The notes below the pieces were generated by a model, which worked only from the letters and a program-made list of their open reading frames with translations, made no database searches and was not told where the DNA came from. This document shows positions 26,601-37,700 of a stretch of DNA of 64,000 nt, one piece after another. The stretch lies in assembly GCA_900660155.1 (NCBI GenBank), contig CABFPE010000137.1:311121-375120 (forward strand), in the 5' to 3' direction. Both the position numbers and the translations under genes were made by a program. Position 1 is the first letter of the stretch, and each line of letters begins with the position of its first letter. Source of the stretch: Hofstenia miamia. Taxonomy: Eukaryota > Xenacoelomorpha > Acoela > Hofsteniidae.

Positions 26601-28294
26601 AAAATTCGTCACCTCATCTCTTCNNNNNNNNNNNNNNNNNNNNNNNNNNNNNNNNNNNNNNNNNNNNNNNNNNNNNNNNNNNNNNNNNNNNNNNNNNNNN
26701 NNNNNNNNNNNNNNNNNNNNNNNNNNNNNNNNNNNNNNNNNNNNNNNNNNNNNNNNNNNNNNNNNNNNNNNNNNNNNNNNNNNNNNNNNNNNNNNNNNNN
26801 NNNNNNNNNNNNNNNNNNNNNNNNNNNNNNNNNNNNNNNNNNNNNNNNNNNNNNNNNNNNNNNNNNNNNNNNNNNNNNNNNNNNNNNNNNNNNNNNNNNN
26901 NNNNNNNNNNNNNNNNNNNNNNNNNNNNNNNNNNNNNNNNNNNNNNNNNNNNNNNNNNNNNNNNNNNNNNNNNNNNNNNNNNNNNNNNNNNNNNNNNNNN
27001 NNNNNNNNNNNNNNNNNNNNNNNNNNNNNNNNNNNNNNNNNNNNNNNNNNNNNNNNNNNNNNNNNNNNNNNNNNNNNNNNNNNNNNNNNNNNNNNNNNNN
27101 NNNNNNNNNNNNNNNNNNNNNNNNNNNNNNNNNNNNNNNNNNNNNNNNNNNNNNNNNNNNNNNNNNNNNNNNNNNNNNNNNNNNNNNNNNNNNNNNNNNN
27201 NNNNNNNNNNNNNNNNNNNNNNNNNNNNNNNNNNNNNNNNNNNNNNNNNNNNNNNNNNNNNNNNNNNNNNNNNNNNNNNNNNNNNNNNNNNNNNNNNNNN
27301 NNNNNNNNNNNNNNNNNNNNNAATTCCTGCTGCACTCGCTCTGATGATGTTGTCACCTTCTCCATTCGTCGTACAAAGAAACATCGCACCCTTCACTCGT
27401 TTTTCAATCGTGCTTGTATTGCTGCTAATTACATCTTGAGTCGCAACCCTCCAACAGCGATTGATTTCTTTTCCCCACCACCGAGCTTCAAGAAATCTTT
27501 GATGGCTTTCCTCTTTGCTGAGCCCTTTTCCAACTTCGCCTACTCTTCCATTTGCTCCTATTTCATCTCCTGTGACTGTCCTCGCTGCCGTAAAACTTGA
27601 CTTGTTTTTATTTTTGTTGTGTATGCCTTCAGCGGCTAAATAAAGTCATTGATTATTATTATTATTATTATTATCAATACTGTTGTAGAAAATTAAGGAA
27701 TATATAGAAATGACAAGTCCTCGTCATAAAACGCGCAAACCATGTAGGGTAGGTCTTAATCAACTATGTTACAATAACGACAAAAAAGCCTATTTTTCAA
27801 ATGCAAAATTTAACTACTAGATGTTAATATCCATGTTTACAGCTAAAACAATGACAAAAGAAAAAACCTGAAGCAATCAAGCTCATATTTTTAAATTTCT
27901 TTTCAAAAGAAGCTAAGTGTTTAAAAATATTAGAGAAATCTATTAATCACAAATATAAAAAATTAAAATAAATATGATTTTTGAAATTGTTTCAGAATGT
28001 AGACCTAATTCCAAAAAACTTGTGTTTCCATGATGAAATTTCAATTCTCAGATACATACATTTCAATTTTTAGATACATAAATTAAATCTGATTACCTCC
28101 AGAAGTATAATCAACTTAACACCATTTTCAAAATCGTATTCAATATCTTTGACTGAGTCATGTGATTTCTTAAGTTCTTGATTAACCCAATTTTGAAAAG
28201 TCTTCTTTTGAATTTGGATCCATTTATCATCATTTCCATTCAAAGCTATGTCGAAGCCTCTACTCTGCATAGATCTCGCATCATTAGTCTCCAT
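11495..28294 (-). CDS. jbug: filamin with three CH domains (Jitterbug-like), gene span
   Basis: Actin cross-linking cytoskeletal protein. Seven exons are placed, read right to left: 28097-28294, 21375-21525, 20779-20983, 20341-20735, 19893-20032, 18223-18297 (tentative) and 11495-11633. The first five join in phase and encode three successive calponin-homology domains: CH1 from WIQIQKKTFQNWVNQELK, CH2 from PPKKLMLNFMQQAIPG, and CH3 from GPGEDAILRWVNSTLG. Ordinary filamins have two; three CH domains are the mark of the Jitterbug class. The last exon gives part of an immunoglobulin-like filamin repeat (TPNDITVNCDCP, then CRVAFTPSQSGLHK). The remaining repeats must lie left of the window or in unplaced exons. 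The gene stands head to head with Patched. Its 6.6-kb first intron holds two LINEs. Confidence 0.88.
13342..13430. other. assembly gap bounded by G homopolymers
   Basis: 89 Ns, preceded by a run of about 13 G and followed by AA and a run of about 15 G. The gap probably hides a long poly-G or G-rich tract that defeated sequencing. Confidence 0.95.
16891..17287. repeat. imperfect palindrome of about 400 bp (arms about 165 bp)
   Basis: The left arm from GAATTTTGTTAGGGTCGAGT (16891) to about 17061 is repeated in inverse orientation at about 17124-17287. Matching blocks include TTGTTAGGGTCGAGTGAA, TATCATAATTATTTGTAAAG and GTGACATCCA. The arms differ at roughly one base in eight, with small indels, around a spacer of about 60 bp. 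Lies within a filamin intron. Probably an old MITE or an inverted duplication. Confidence 0.75.
18223..18297 (-). CDS. jbug: probable filamin exon: acidic linker after CH3
   Basis: A strong CTCTTTTAG acceptor precedes an open 25-codon stretch, PEDVTSIDLSDFGDSVDG and onward, in phase 0 with the preceding exon. Base composition is markedly less AT-rich than its surroundings. The donor (GTGAAC) is a guess. Phase does not fit directly to the next recognised exon, so at least one exon is missing between them. Confidence 0.5.
19893..20032 (-). CDS. jbug: filamin exon: end of CH3
   Basis: Acceptor ATAATTTAG. Encodes GIDSGVVNGVDPLLTAEELS and then VDPLFVMAYVSKYMN, the CH C-terminal helix pattern (LLTAEEL matching LITPEDL of CH2). 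Ends near GTAGTG|GTAGTT. The downstream donor choice is not certain by three codons. Confidence 0.85.
20341..20735 (-). CDS. jbug: filamin exon: rest of CH2 and first half of CH3
   Basis: Acceptor TTTATTTAG at 20736-20744 restores the frame as ALCNFCDPQLFPD. CH2 closes with GVPALITPEDLSSSALDELS and MTYLSYF. CH3 starts at GPGEDAILRWV and shows the repeated signature FSTDWNNGTALCKLNYAL. Donor CAAAAAG|GTATCA. CH2 and CH3 in one exon prove that the third CH belongs to the same protein. Confidence 0.9.
20779..20983 (-). CDS. jbug: filamin exon: end of CH1 and start of CH2
   Basis: Begins after CTTCATAG with GNDDIVSCNLKLILGMIWKL, the textbook end of a filamin CH1. After a short linker (AGQTKPSRV) CH2 opens and runs to HNFSHDWNNGIALA. 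Donor GC|GTATGATG. Confidence 0.88.
21375..21525 (-). CDS. jbug: filamin exon: second part of CH1
   Basis: Follows an ATTTTAG acceptor and ends ATTG|GTAAGC. It encodes NLTIDSGQKWRSKIRRK, then KKPTQRVQMLENVQYAIDIM and IRLVNIG, the conserved middle of a filamin CH1. Phase 0 in, phase 1 out, matching both neighbours. Confidence 0.88.
21590..24950 (+). mobile_element. LINE of the I/Jockey group with AP endonuclease (decayed)
   Basis: Lies in the first filamin intron, on the opposite strand. In order: a CCHC knuckle remnant of ORF1 (KPTKCANCLRSR, then CPILKKRVIS) at about 21650-21760; an AP-endonuclease start (NVGKSQNTVFELIN, then FYLQEP) at 21890-21980; and a reverse transcriptase (SLKDNKSPSKNGIRAEHLKH, 23035-23100; HYRPISVTLQIGKLLEKTIE, 23240-23300). 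The palm motif region is CVDYANDINAII at about 23665-23700, where the family has YADD, so the catalytic pair is altered. A TPQGGCLSPSLW block lies near 23590 and a C-terminal TQVLTGHGQMRASF block near 24415. Many frame changes and stops; inactive. The 3' end is estimated. Confidence 0.75.
25200..25800. other. intronic stretch without recognised features
   Basis: AT-rich filamin intron between two LINEs; nothing supported. Confidence 0.5.
26624..27321. other. assembly gap, 698 Ns
   Basis: Run of N inside the LINE reverse-transcriptase region. Frames spanning it are artefacts. Confidence 0.98.
27651..27675. repeat. ATT microsatellite, tail of the LINE
   Basis: Eight or so TTA/ATT units directly after the LINE 3' end. 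Confidence 0.9.
28097..28294 (-). CDS. jbug: filamin exon: start codon and first half of CH1
   Basis: Starts at ATG 28294 (METNDARSMQSRGFD). It carries the CH signature DKWIQIQKKTFQNWVNQEL and DFENGVKLIILLE, ending at a GAG|GTAATC donor in phase 0. A possible acceptor (AAAATTAG) lies 12 bases upstream of the ATG, so a 5' untranslated exon may exist to the right. Confidence 0.85.
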
Positions 28295-28610
28295 AACATT
28301 TAAATTCTAATTTTCTATACAGATACATACAAGTTTAAAGAGAAAATTTCAGAGAACTTAGCATTTAATGGGATCTAATTCTATACTGCTTATCGAATTA
28401 TGTAATGATACTGCAAATAACACTTTGTTTATAATTAAAAATTTTCTAAATAGCTTAAGATTTAATTATTTTAAATATTAATGAGAAACACATTTATAAG
28501 TAAAAATGATATTACAACTCTATTTAAAAAACAGGACGAAATTCCCATTACAAGTAATTTGATATCTTATTTCAGAAATTTTTGGATTGGTATTGTTTTC
28601 TTATAAACAG
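28295..28610. promoter_or_regulatory. short head-to-head interval between filamin and Patched
   Basis: The filamin start codon (minus, 28294) and the first recognised Patched exon (plus, 28611) are only 316 bases apart. If neither gene has further upstream exons beyond the other, this interval holds a shared promoter. I see no CpG-rich core or TATA element that decides it. Patched also still needs an N-terminal cytoplasmic exon, which could overlap the filamin gene. Confidence 0.3.
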
Positions 28611-28766
28611 TTTGCAATAACCTATTGATGTACAGAAAGTTTTTTACGATATCATTTCGACTGTGTTTTTTTGTTTTTTGCATTACCACATCTGTACTAG
28701 TGTTTCTCTCTTTTAATTTAGTCAATATTCAATGGAATGAAGACCCTATATCGTTATGGTCAGCTG
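28611..28766 (+). CDS. ptc: Patched exon 1 seen: TM1
   Basis: Acceptor ATAAACAG. Reads CNNLLMYRKFFTISFRLCFF, a hydrophobic TM1, then NIQWNEDPISLWSA, equivalent to the NVEELWVEV segment after TM1 of known Patched. Donor G|GTATAG. Confidence 0.75.
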
Positions 28767-31700
28767 GTATAGTATTCAGTCATTAGTCTTTGTAAATTGT
28801 TGGTTTAGATTATTTCCATGCTTCCAAAATAATTAAACATTTCTATGGGAAGACTAATGATCCGTATCAGTTTTCTGTTATTCAGAGTAATGAACAGCAA
28901 AACATATTAAGGAAAGACCACATTCGTCAGCATGCGTTCTTGCTTAATAGCTTATCCCGTGTTCATGTTTATGAGTTCGGAATGTGAGTATACTTTATTG
29001 TGATGATAAATATTCAATTTAGCAGAACTGAGTTGCATTATCAAAATGCAAACAATGTGTTTAGCAATTTTCTAAAGGTAATTCAAGATTTTATTTATAA
29101 ATATAGCTTAACAAATACAATTGTGAAGCAAGACACATCATTTAAATCATTAAATTAAGATAGAAAACCAACCGCAATGAGACTTTTTCTTTGTTTACAC
29201 ACAAAATAATTATAAAAAATAGTGTAAAATGAAACAAACTGTTATGAATAGATTTTCTATATATCGAAATTTAATAAAGCTATAAAGTACAAAAAGTATT
29301 TCAACTTTGCTGAATACAGTAGCTCACTCTCTGAAAACTTTAATAATTTTTTTAAGAATAATACAAGTAAACATTTTCTATTCTTAAAATAAAATACTCT
29401 AAATCACAAATGCTACAAAAAAATAACATCTTCAGGGTTTGATCGCGTTTCTACCAAAATTGTCAAAATATGTTCTTATGTAAATGTTATTTTTTCTCGT
29501 GCCTTTTTCAACTCCATGGAACGATTCCAGAAACGCGCTTTCAAATGGATTTCCCCTTTGGCCTATAAAGAAGCTCTGCTGAAATAGATCTCTCTATTGC
29601 CCTCTCAACGCTCCAACAGCAATTGATTTCTTTTCCCCGCCGCCGAGCTTCAAGAAATCTTTAATGTCTTTCCTCTTGGCTGAGCCCTTCTCCAACTTCG
29701 CCTACTCTTCTATTTACTCCTATTTCTTCTCCTGTGACTCCTCTCTGCCGTAAAACTTGACTTGTTTTTATTCTTTTTGTAGTGTTGTATGCCTTCAGCG
29801 GCTAAATAAAGTCATTCATTACTATTATTAAAATTCTTGCATCTGTAGATTAGTTTGTTTTTTATTGTGTTGTATTTTTGTGCATTTGTAATTTGTACGC
29901 ATGTATATATTGAAATTTATATATACTTTGCAGATTTGAAAGCGCATGGAAATATGCAAAAAGAAATAAACTGAAATAAAGCTATGAAATGTTATTATTA
30001 TTATTATTATTTCTTACTTCGTACAGCTTCATGCTGGTATCCCTCTCAGTTCCCAGGGAGTCTGAGAGCTCCTCCCCACTTTGGTACTCCTAACTCCTCC
30101 AAGTATCTCTTATGCTTCTTACTTACTGCTCCTAGTGCGCCTACTACTACCGGGACTCTTCAACCTTCTTTAACTTCCACAGCCTTTCTATTTCCTCTGC
30201 CAATTCCCTGTGCTTGTCTATCGTCTCTTTCTCCTTGCTTTCTATATTCCTGTCCATTGGTACTGCTATGTCTATCACTGCTTCCCAATCTTTCTCTTTG
30301 TCTACCACTACTATGTCTGGTCTCCGTGCTTCTATTACCTTACTTGTCTGGATGTTGGTCCCACAGTATCTTAACCTTATCATTCTCTATGACTCCTTGT
30401 GGCTTGTGCTCATACCACTTGTCTCCTGCTTCTAACCCATGCTGCCTGCTCAAGCTCCTATGTACCATTCATCCCACCTTGTCATGCCTGAACTTATACT
30501 CATTCTGCACCAACTTCTCACACCCTGCTATCAGATGATCTACTGTCTCCGCCTCTTTCTTACATAGCCTACACTTATCACTTACTTCTACTCTTCTGTC
30601 TATATGCTTCTTCACCCAGTTTGTTCTTATTGCTTGCTCCTGTGCTGCCATTATCAATGCTTCTGTTTCTCTTTTTAGTCCTGCCTTCTTTAACCACTTG
30701 TTGCTTTCTTCTCTCACATTTTTCTGTGTTCCTCCAGTATTCTCCATGCATTGTCTTCTGCCTATACCTTGTTTGTCTCTCTGATTCCATCCTACTCTGG
30801 TATACATTCTTTCCTTCACTCTCAGTTCTTAGTGACCTCTAGTAGGGATCCTCTAGGTTGTTCTTCTACATATACCTTTAGCCCTAGTGCTTCTGCTTCT
30901 AAAGTTTCCTTCACACTTAGCAGTCCTTTCCCTCTCTTATGCCTTACCATGTACAGCCTATCTACATCTCCATTTAAGTTGAATGCTCTCTCTGCTGCTA
31001 GTATCTTCCTTGTCTCCCTGTCTAATTCCTTCAGTTCAGTCTTGTTCCACCTAACTATTCCCGCGGAATATCTCAACACTGGTATTGCCCATGTATTAAT
31101 TGCCCATTTAATTCTGACTTCTGTAGTACTCTCCTTATTCTCCTCTTGCATTCTTTTCTTAATCTCGTCCTCACGATCTGTTATGTTCCTCTCTATCACT
31201 CTTAAGTACTTGTATCCCTCTTTGACTTCCTCAATCTTATCTCCACTATTCGTCCTCAAACCATCTCCATCTATGTACTTGCCCCTGGTCATTGTCACTG
31301 TCGCTCACTTTCCTAATCCAAATTCCAACCCAGAATCTCTGCTTGCTTTCTCCAATGTCTCCACTTGCTTCTGCAACATCTTCCTTGAATTAGTATACAT
31401 CTTCAGGTCGTCCATGTACCTCAGGTGACTCAGTGCTCTACCATTCTTTTCCAACTTATATCCTATACCTGTCTCCTTTAACTTTTCTGTGATGGGTATT
31501 AAGCTAACTACAAACAGTAGTGATGCTAAGCTGTCTTCCTGGAATATACACCGTCTAAACCTCAACCTGTGCCCGTCTATCTCAGTCTGCCACTTTCCCA
31601 TCCCCTCTCTACAAACTCAACCCATTTCCGGGAAACTCCATTGGCCTCTAGCGTCCTCAATACCCACCTATGTGATATGCTGTCATATCCCTTCCTGTAG

Positions 31701-34700
31701 TCTATCCATGCCATTGCTAATTTGTCTTCCTTCTTCTACAATTCTCCATTACAGCCGGGTCTATTAACAACTGATCTTTATATCCTCTCGTCTTTGTCCT
31801 ACATCCCTTCTGCTCCTCTGGTATCAACTTGTTCTGTTCTAAGTAACATTCCAGCCTACTTGAAATAACAGAAGTTAGCAATTTCCACATTGTTGGCAGA
31901 CATGTTATTGGTCTGAAGTTGCTTGCCTCACTACCTTTCTTTGGGTCCTTCTGTATCAGAAATGTCCTTCGCACTACCATCCACTCTGGACACCCACTCA
32001 CCACACACTCCTCCAGTGCTACTGCTAGTCTCTCATGAACACCTGTGAACTTCTTCAGCCAATACCCATGTACCTCATCTCTGCCTGGCGCCTTCCAGTT
32101 CTTCATCTTCTTTAGAGCCTCCTTCAGCCTTACAGTTGTGATTACTTCTTCTTCTTGCCTGAATTCCTTCTGCATCTGCTCGCTCTCTATCTCTGGTCCC
32201 GCACTTCCCCATATATTCTCCCAGAACCTTACTGGGTCTTCACCTGCTTTAGCTGTAGCCTTTCTTTCTGCATCTAGTTTTTTGTAGAATCTTCCTTCTG
32301 CCTGCTTTGCCCTTGCCCTATACTTTCTGTTTCTCAGCTTCTGCAACTAATCTCTGCTTAAGCTCTTCTCTTGCAGTTTCTATAGTCTTCCCCTTACCTA
32401 CCCTGCACGTGTCCTGTACCGCCTTTCTTGTCGTGATCTTCCCTATTTGCTGCCTAATCTTTCCATTTTATTCTCAATTCTATGTTGGTTTTATCAAAAT
32501 ATTAGAAAATCAATTGATTTTAAAAAGTTTTCTTCATGCATTCGTATTGATCTTAGGAAAACGTTTGGTATAGTAGATCATGACATTCTTTTTTATTTTA
32601 ATAAGATATGGTATTCGTGGATATATTTTAAATTTAAAGTTCTGCCACGTTTAATTTAAATAGAATTGTGTGGGGTGTTTGAAAAAGATAAATACTTGAT
32701 TCATTATTATTTACTGTGTATATTAATATGCCTACTTTTCTAAATGTTTCTACCTACTTGCACACTGATAATCCTACTAATATTGATACTATATTTAATA
32801 ATTTGGACCGGATACTCTACATTTTATTCATGTATCATTAATTTTAATATAATTGTTCAAGTTAATTGTTATGTAAATATCTTGGAATTTTTGTGAATAA
32901 AGTTCTTATTTTTAAAATACGCATAAATTTATTTGTAAAAACAGTTTCTAGGCTTAGCGGGATTCTTTTTAGTATTCGTTCTTTGTTCTTAAGCATACAA
33001 TGATTGCATGTTACTTTATCACTATATTGCTATATGCTTGTAATAAAGATCCGTTTTTAAAACACAAGCGGTTTATAATCATATCGTCCATCATTACTAG
33101 GGAGACCAAATTGTTTCAAGTCAATTTTCGTAGGAAATGATTAAAAGAACTAATATTGTCACATGGAATCTTCCAAGTGTTCAAGAAATTGTGCGTGCTT
33201 TTAGTGGCACCGTAATTTTTTGTTGAGACGTAAGAAGAGCCTATCACACCCCAAAGTTGATTAATCAACTAGTTGAGTTCAAAATTGCTATAGCTGTCCT
33301 GTGAGTCTGTTTGAACGTGTTGAATGTTAAAGTTACACCATCCGAAACGTTCAAATTGAATTTGCATGCGTGCACTTTTAATCTTATACCTATATTGTCA
33401 GGCATATGTTGAGAAACGTGTCAATCAGAACCAGATTAAGGAAGTTTGGGAGTTAAAGAAAATCGATATATCACCTGATATATAGCAGGAGCTGTTGTCT
33501 TGTCACGTAACCTCAGTGGCCGTGGAGAGATCATTTTCCATGGTAAAGAAATACACTTTAAGTGAAAGACATTTTTGTAGTGATAAATTCTGGACCATTT
33601 TTTAGCGCTCTAATAATTAAAATCAGATTCTTTAGAAGTTCAAGGAATAAAGCTTCTGAACTATTGCTTATCCTAATATATAATAGAAAATAAGCTTGAA
33701 AATTACAAACAAGCAAACGTATTTATAAAAAATTGCAAAAAATTGTTATGTGTGATTCAACATTAATAAAGGTCGTATTTCAAACTCGTTGAGCAATATT
33801 TATGATTATAATAAAATGTCAATTGCTTTAAGTTTAAAAAACGAATAAGCACCGCAAGTACTGTTTTGTTATCCACTTTAAACTGTAAATGCGAGACCTA
33901 ATTATAAATATAAATGTGTTTTTATTCCTATTCTGTTTTTGTTTTGTAGTTTTTCTTTTTATATTTGTATGCAGTTTAAATAAATAAATACATAAATTAT
34001 TTGACATTATCATAAATACATTCTTTATAGATGCAAAGTGCACTACCATAATTTCTCGTAATGTATTTCATCATTTATTCAGGTGGCAATCAGCTCAATT
34101 TTTCAAAATTGGTGCATGCAATTTATACTATGCATCAGTAAGTCAGTCTATAGTTGTTCAGTGTGGTTCATTGTGTATTTAAATATAACATTATTTTAAG
34201 TAAAATTGAACAAATTAATATAGATAAAACAAGGTATTATTTGCATACAAAACGCAAAAAGTGCAAAGAAATATGCAGCGATTATATAGAATAAGTAGTC
34301 AGAATCAATGTGATACTTAATTTTTTATAGTAGTAATCATAAATACTATAGTTTAAAAACATTAATATAAGTATTGAATTTTCTTATATAATTGCCTATT
34401 TTACGAAGTGTTTCCTGGGAGGAACCATAAAGGATCTGTAGAACATTTAAAAACTTCGCTAACGAAATTGTTGTCAGATCATAATTAGTGCTTTTAATAT
34501 AATTTAATAGATTTAAGATCATGTGTACAGCTTTTTCTTGCTCAGCAAAGAGCTTTCGTTGCTTCCATTATATATCAATTGATTTATATTAATACTAGTT
34601 TCTGTAAGCTTCTCGAAGGGCTAAGGAGTATAGTGATTTTGCTTGTTAAGTCAATGAATCTTTGCATTTTATTATCTTTCAAACTCTAGCATCCTTTTTC

Positions 34701-37700
34701 ATGTGAGAAACAAAAACATTTTTCATCTGAAACACCGACAAATACTATTTCCTATTTACAAAAACATGAATAATTTTTAATAGTTGACTCCGTAAGTATT
34801 CACTTGATAACTTGCTGTAAGCAATATATGCAGATGCAAGAGATCTGGCTACATCAAGTTATGGAAATAAACCCTTTAGAAATACTTGCTTATTTCTTTT
34901 TTTCAATGAGTTTATGCCTTGATGGACAGTGTTTTCTAACATAAATCAAATTGCGTGCTTGAATCCACTTGATGCGTTTTATATTTCACAAATTAAGTTT
35001 CCTGCAGAATCTGTAATCAAGGAAACTTGACTTTGCTGTTCGTACTGACTTAATGCCGCAAATCAATTGGATGTGGGCAGGCTTTGATCTAGAAATTTCT
35101 AATGGGGGTACCGAAGTTCCAACATTCGCATTTATCATTCTAGATTTGACTAAATTTCAATTCCTCATACATTTCTCTACTTGGGTGATAACAATTTTAA
35201 AGGTTTTTATGATCTTCTAATTCGGAATTTCTGCTATTGAGTTTGAGTTTCTTCGAATCCGCTTAGAAATACATTATTTTTTAATGTATCGTATTTTTTA
35301 TTTATAGATACATCTATTTCTGTTCCCGTTAAGATTATGAATTATTAACAAAACAGAATATTGAATGGAAATATTAGTTTTGTAATTATACCATAATATC
35401 GAATATTCAATCAAAATGGTCCTAGTCTCAATTGAAATTGAAAGGTTGTCCCGGTTTCGTACTGATTCTGTCTCATTTTGTGTTTTTTCGTTCTTGATAT
35501 TGTGATGAGGTCTATCTCCTCAGCACGCTATTGAATATATCGTTATCATTGTTTTGTGAAATCTGGAAAGAGAAAAAGACATTAATACATACACTATTAA
35601 TTTTACTGAATTATTTTTAATTTGCATTGGTGGTGGTTGGTCAATTTTTCTGTAACATTTAGTAATTCGAGCACATAAGAAGAGGTCTAGAACTGGGTGT
35701 AACATCAATTTTGAACCTCACGATTCTTAGCAATCAGAATTTGAAAATTGAATGATCTTAGCTGATTTATAAAGTCACATTTTTGTAGGCTTACATTAAA
35801 ATATGGGAGATCATGAATCCCTAATATTACTAGGATGTATATAGAATGGGTATTTTTTGTCACAACAAAACTGAACATTTAATGCAATTCATGTTCATAA
35901 TTTCAGAATTTCTTAAAAATTGCTACAAAAATGCAAACATTTTAAAGTTATTAAAATCAATGCTATTGTGAATACATTTTGAACATCATTTGGATTTTGG
36001 GAGAAAGCGAATTTAGTATGTTAAAGAAAATATTAGCAGGTGGGGATGGACTTCAGAAGTCCCCCTTATCTAGATCTGCCAGTTTTCAGATCTGAAATAG
36101 AATATTTATAGTTTCTTAAAGCATTCAGAATGCTGATATATTTGTGCGTGTTTATCTTAACGCACTTCTTTCAATATCAATAAAACACAACAATGATGAC
36201 TAAGGCATCCCATGCCAACCATTGAATGTTGATAACTCTACATGGCCTCTAACAAATGCCTTGGGTTTACCGAACGTCTAAAATGTGGTGTCATTAATGT
36301 ACTTAACAGTTTTAAATTAACAATTGTACAGCTATTTTAATTCACACAAACGGCCAGTTTCATTGAATACTTTGATTGTGTATGATATGATATTTGGGAA
36401 ATATCCAATTTGTTTGATTTTATTAGTTGTTGATGGAAATCAAAAACAGGGACGTAGCCAACTACAAACATCTTTTAATTTCTTAAGTACCAAAAATTGG
36501 TTGATGTTATGTTAGATGAAATACAAAATATTGGATTGGCTAATATAGTTGATATATTCTTAAAAATGTGTAAGATTGTTAAGAAATTAGGAAGTGTGAC
36601 AAATATATCCGAATCTTTGCAAGGCTTGGTGAATTTTAGAAAAATTTCCAAGTTATTTGAAAAATTTGCCAAATAATTTGCAAAAAATTGCCAAACTTTT
36701 GGATCGATTTGCAAATGAAATACAATAATTTAGCACTAATTTGGAATTTTCCAACTTTTTTACTAAGTTTGCACAAATTTACCGAATAGCCCACTCCATT
36801 TCGCTTTTTCGTCGGGACGACTGCAGTCCCATAGCCCCCTTACATCCGACATTGGGTATGGTTTCGAAAATTATTTATCTCTTACCCGAACATCCTAAGA
36901 AAGGCAAATGGTTCTCCTTTGGTTGAAAGCGCAAAGTGGTCATATAACGATGTAATTTTTGTGGAAGTCAAAATGATTTTGATTATTTTTGTGATTAGAT
37001 GCTCTATTTGTTAAATTTGGGTAGCCCGTTGTCATTAATTAAAATATCGTTATTGATCCGCATGAACTGATTGCTTAGACATCATATTTTATGCTAGTAA
37101 TCAGATTATATTACAATACAAATGTACATTGATATCAAGTAACCATTTATTAAACTGAAGTTAATGCTTCATAAACGTTTTTTAACAGCATTTAATCTTT
37201 AACATAATTTAATGTTTCTATTTTAGCGAATGGAGTTTGAATGATGTCTGTAATAAATTAAATTTAAAGAACTATGAAGATAATTACCTTGATTTGGTAT
37301 GAATCAATTGCCTTTTTGTCTGCATTTTTATCCATTAATAATATATTTAGATGATTCATAAAATGAATCCATGCTTAATTGCATCTGTTCTCGATTGTTT
37401 TTGGGAAGGATCAGAACTTCTAGGTCCTTCTGTGCCAATTACGATAACGTAGGTTTTTTTACTTTTTTTATTATTTCACAAATGCTTAGATCACGTTTCA
37501 ACCAGTCTTCGTACACTTGGAAGAATATCGACCCTTTGCAAATTTTGGAAAACCTTATATCAGCTAAGTTTGATCCGTCTCTCAAATATGTTTATGAATT
37601 CATTAATTCGGTTAAAACACATTCCTTAAATTCATGTTTTAATATATATTTTAGAGTGGAATTGATCATGGTTACCTATCGAGACCATGTCTAGAGGCTT

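Larger units (their letters stand above)
25810..27675 (+). mobile_element. LINE (Jockey/CR1-like) with internal gap and ATT-repeat tail
   Basis: Reverse-transcriptase parts: HSDLEKADLFNAYFASNFSV at about 25905-25965, then a second reading from 26229 with SGPCYPDGVPSFVIHE and SYRPIAILSRLSIIFERLVF up to the gap at 26624. After the gap the C-terminal end reads FNRACIAANYILSRNPPTAI and ends at TGA 27598-27600. The 3' untranslated part (GCCTTCAGCGGCTAAATAAA) is followed by an ATT repeat. The codon use (many TCC, CTC, CCG) differs from the AT-rich surroundings. A further 3' end of this family lies at 29.44-29.83 kb. The duplicated stretch 25966-26051 versus 26229-26318 flanks a single N. Confidence 0.75.

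Noticed and set aside
26547-27600. Long frames of 260-398 codons on both strands
   Set aside because: They run through the 698-N gap and are almost all unknown residues.
29984-32659. Plus-strand hydrophobic frames rich in Leu, Ser and Pro (up to 225 codons)
   Set aside because: They are the reverse complement of the purine-rich LINE coding strand; no membrane protein is supported.
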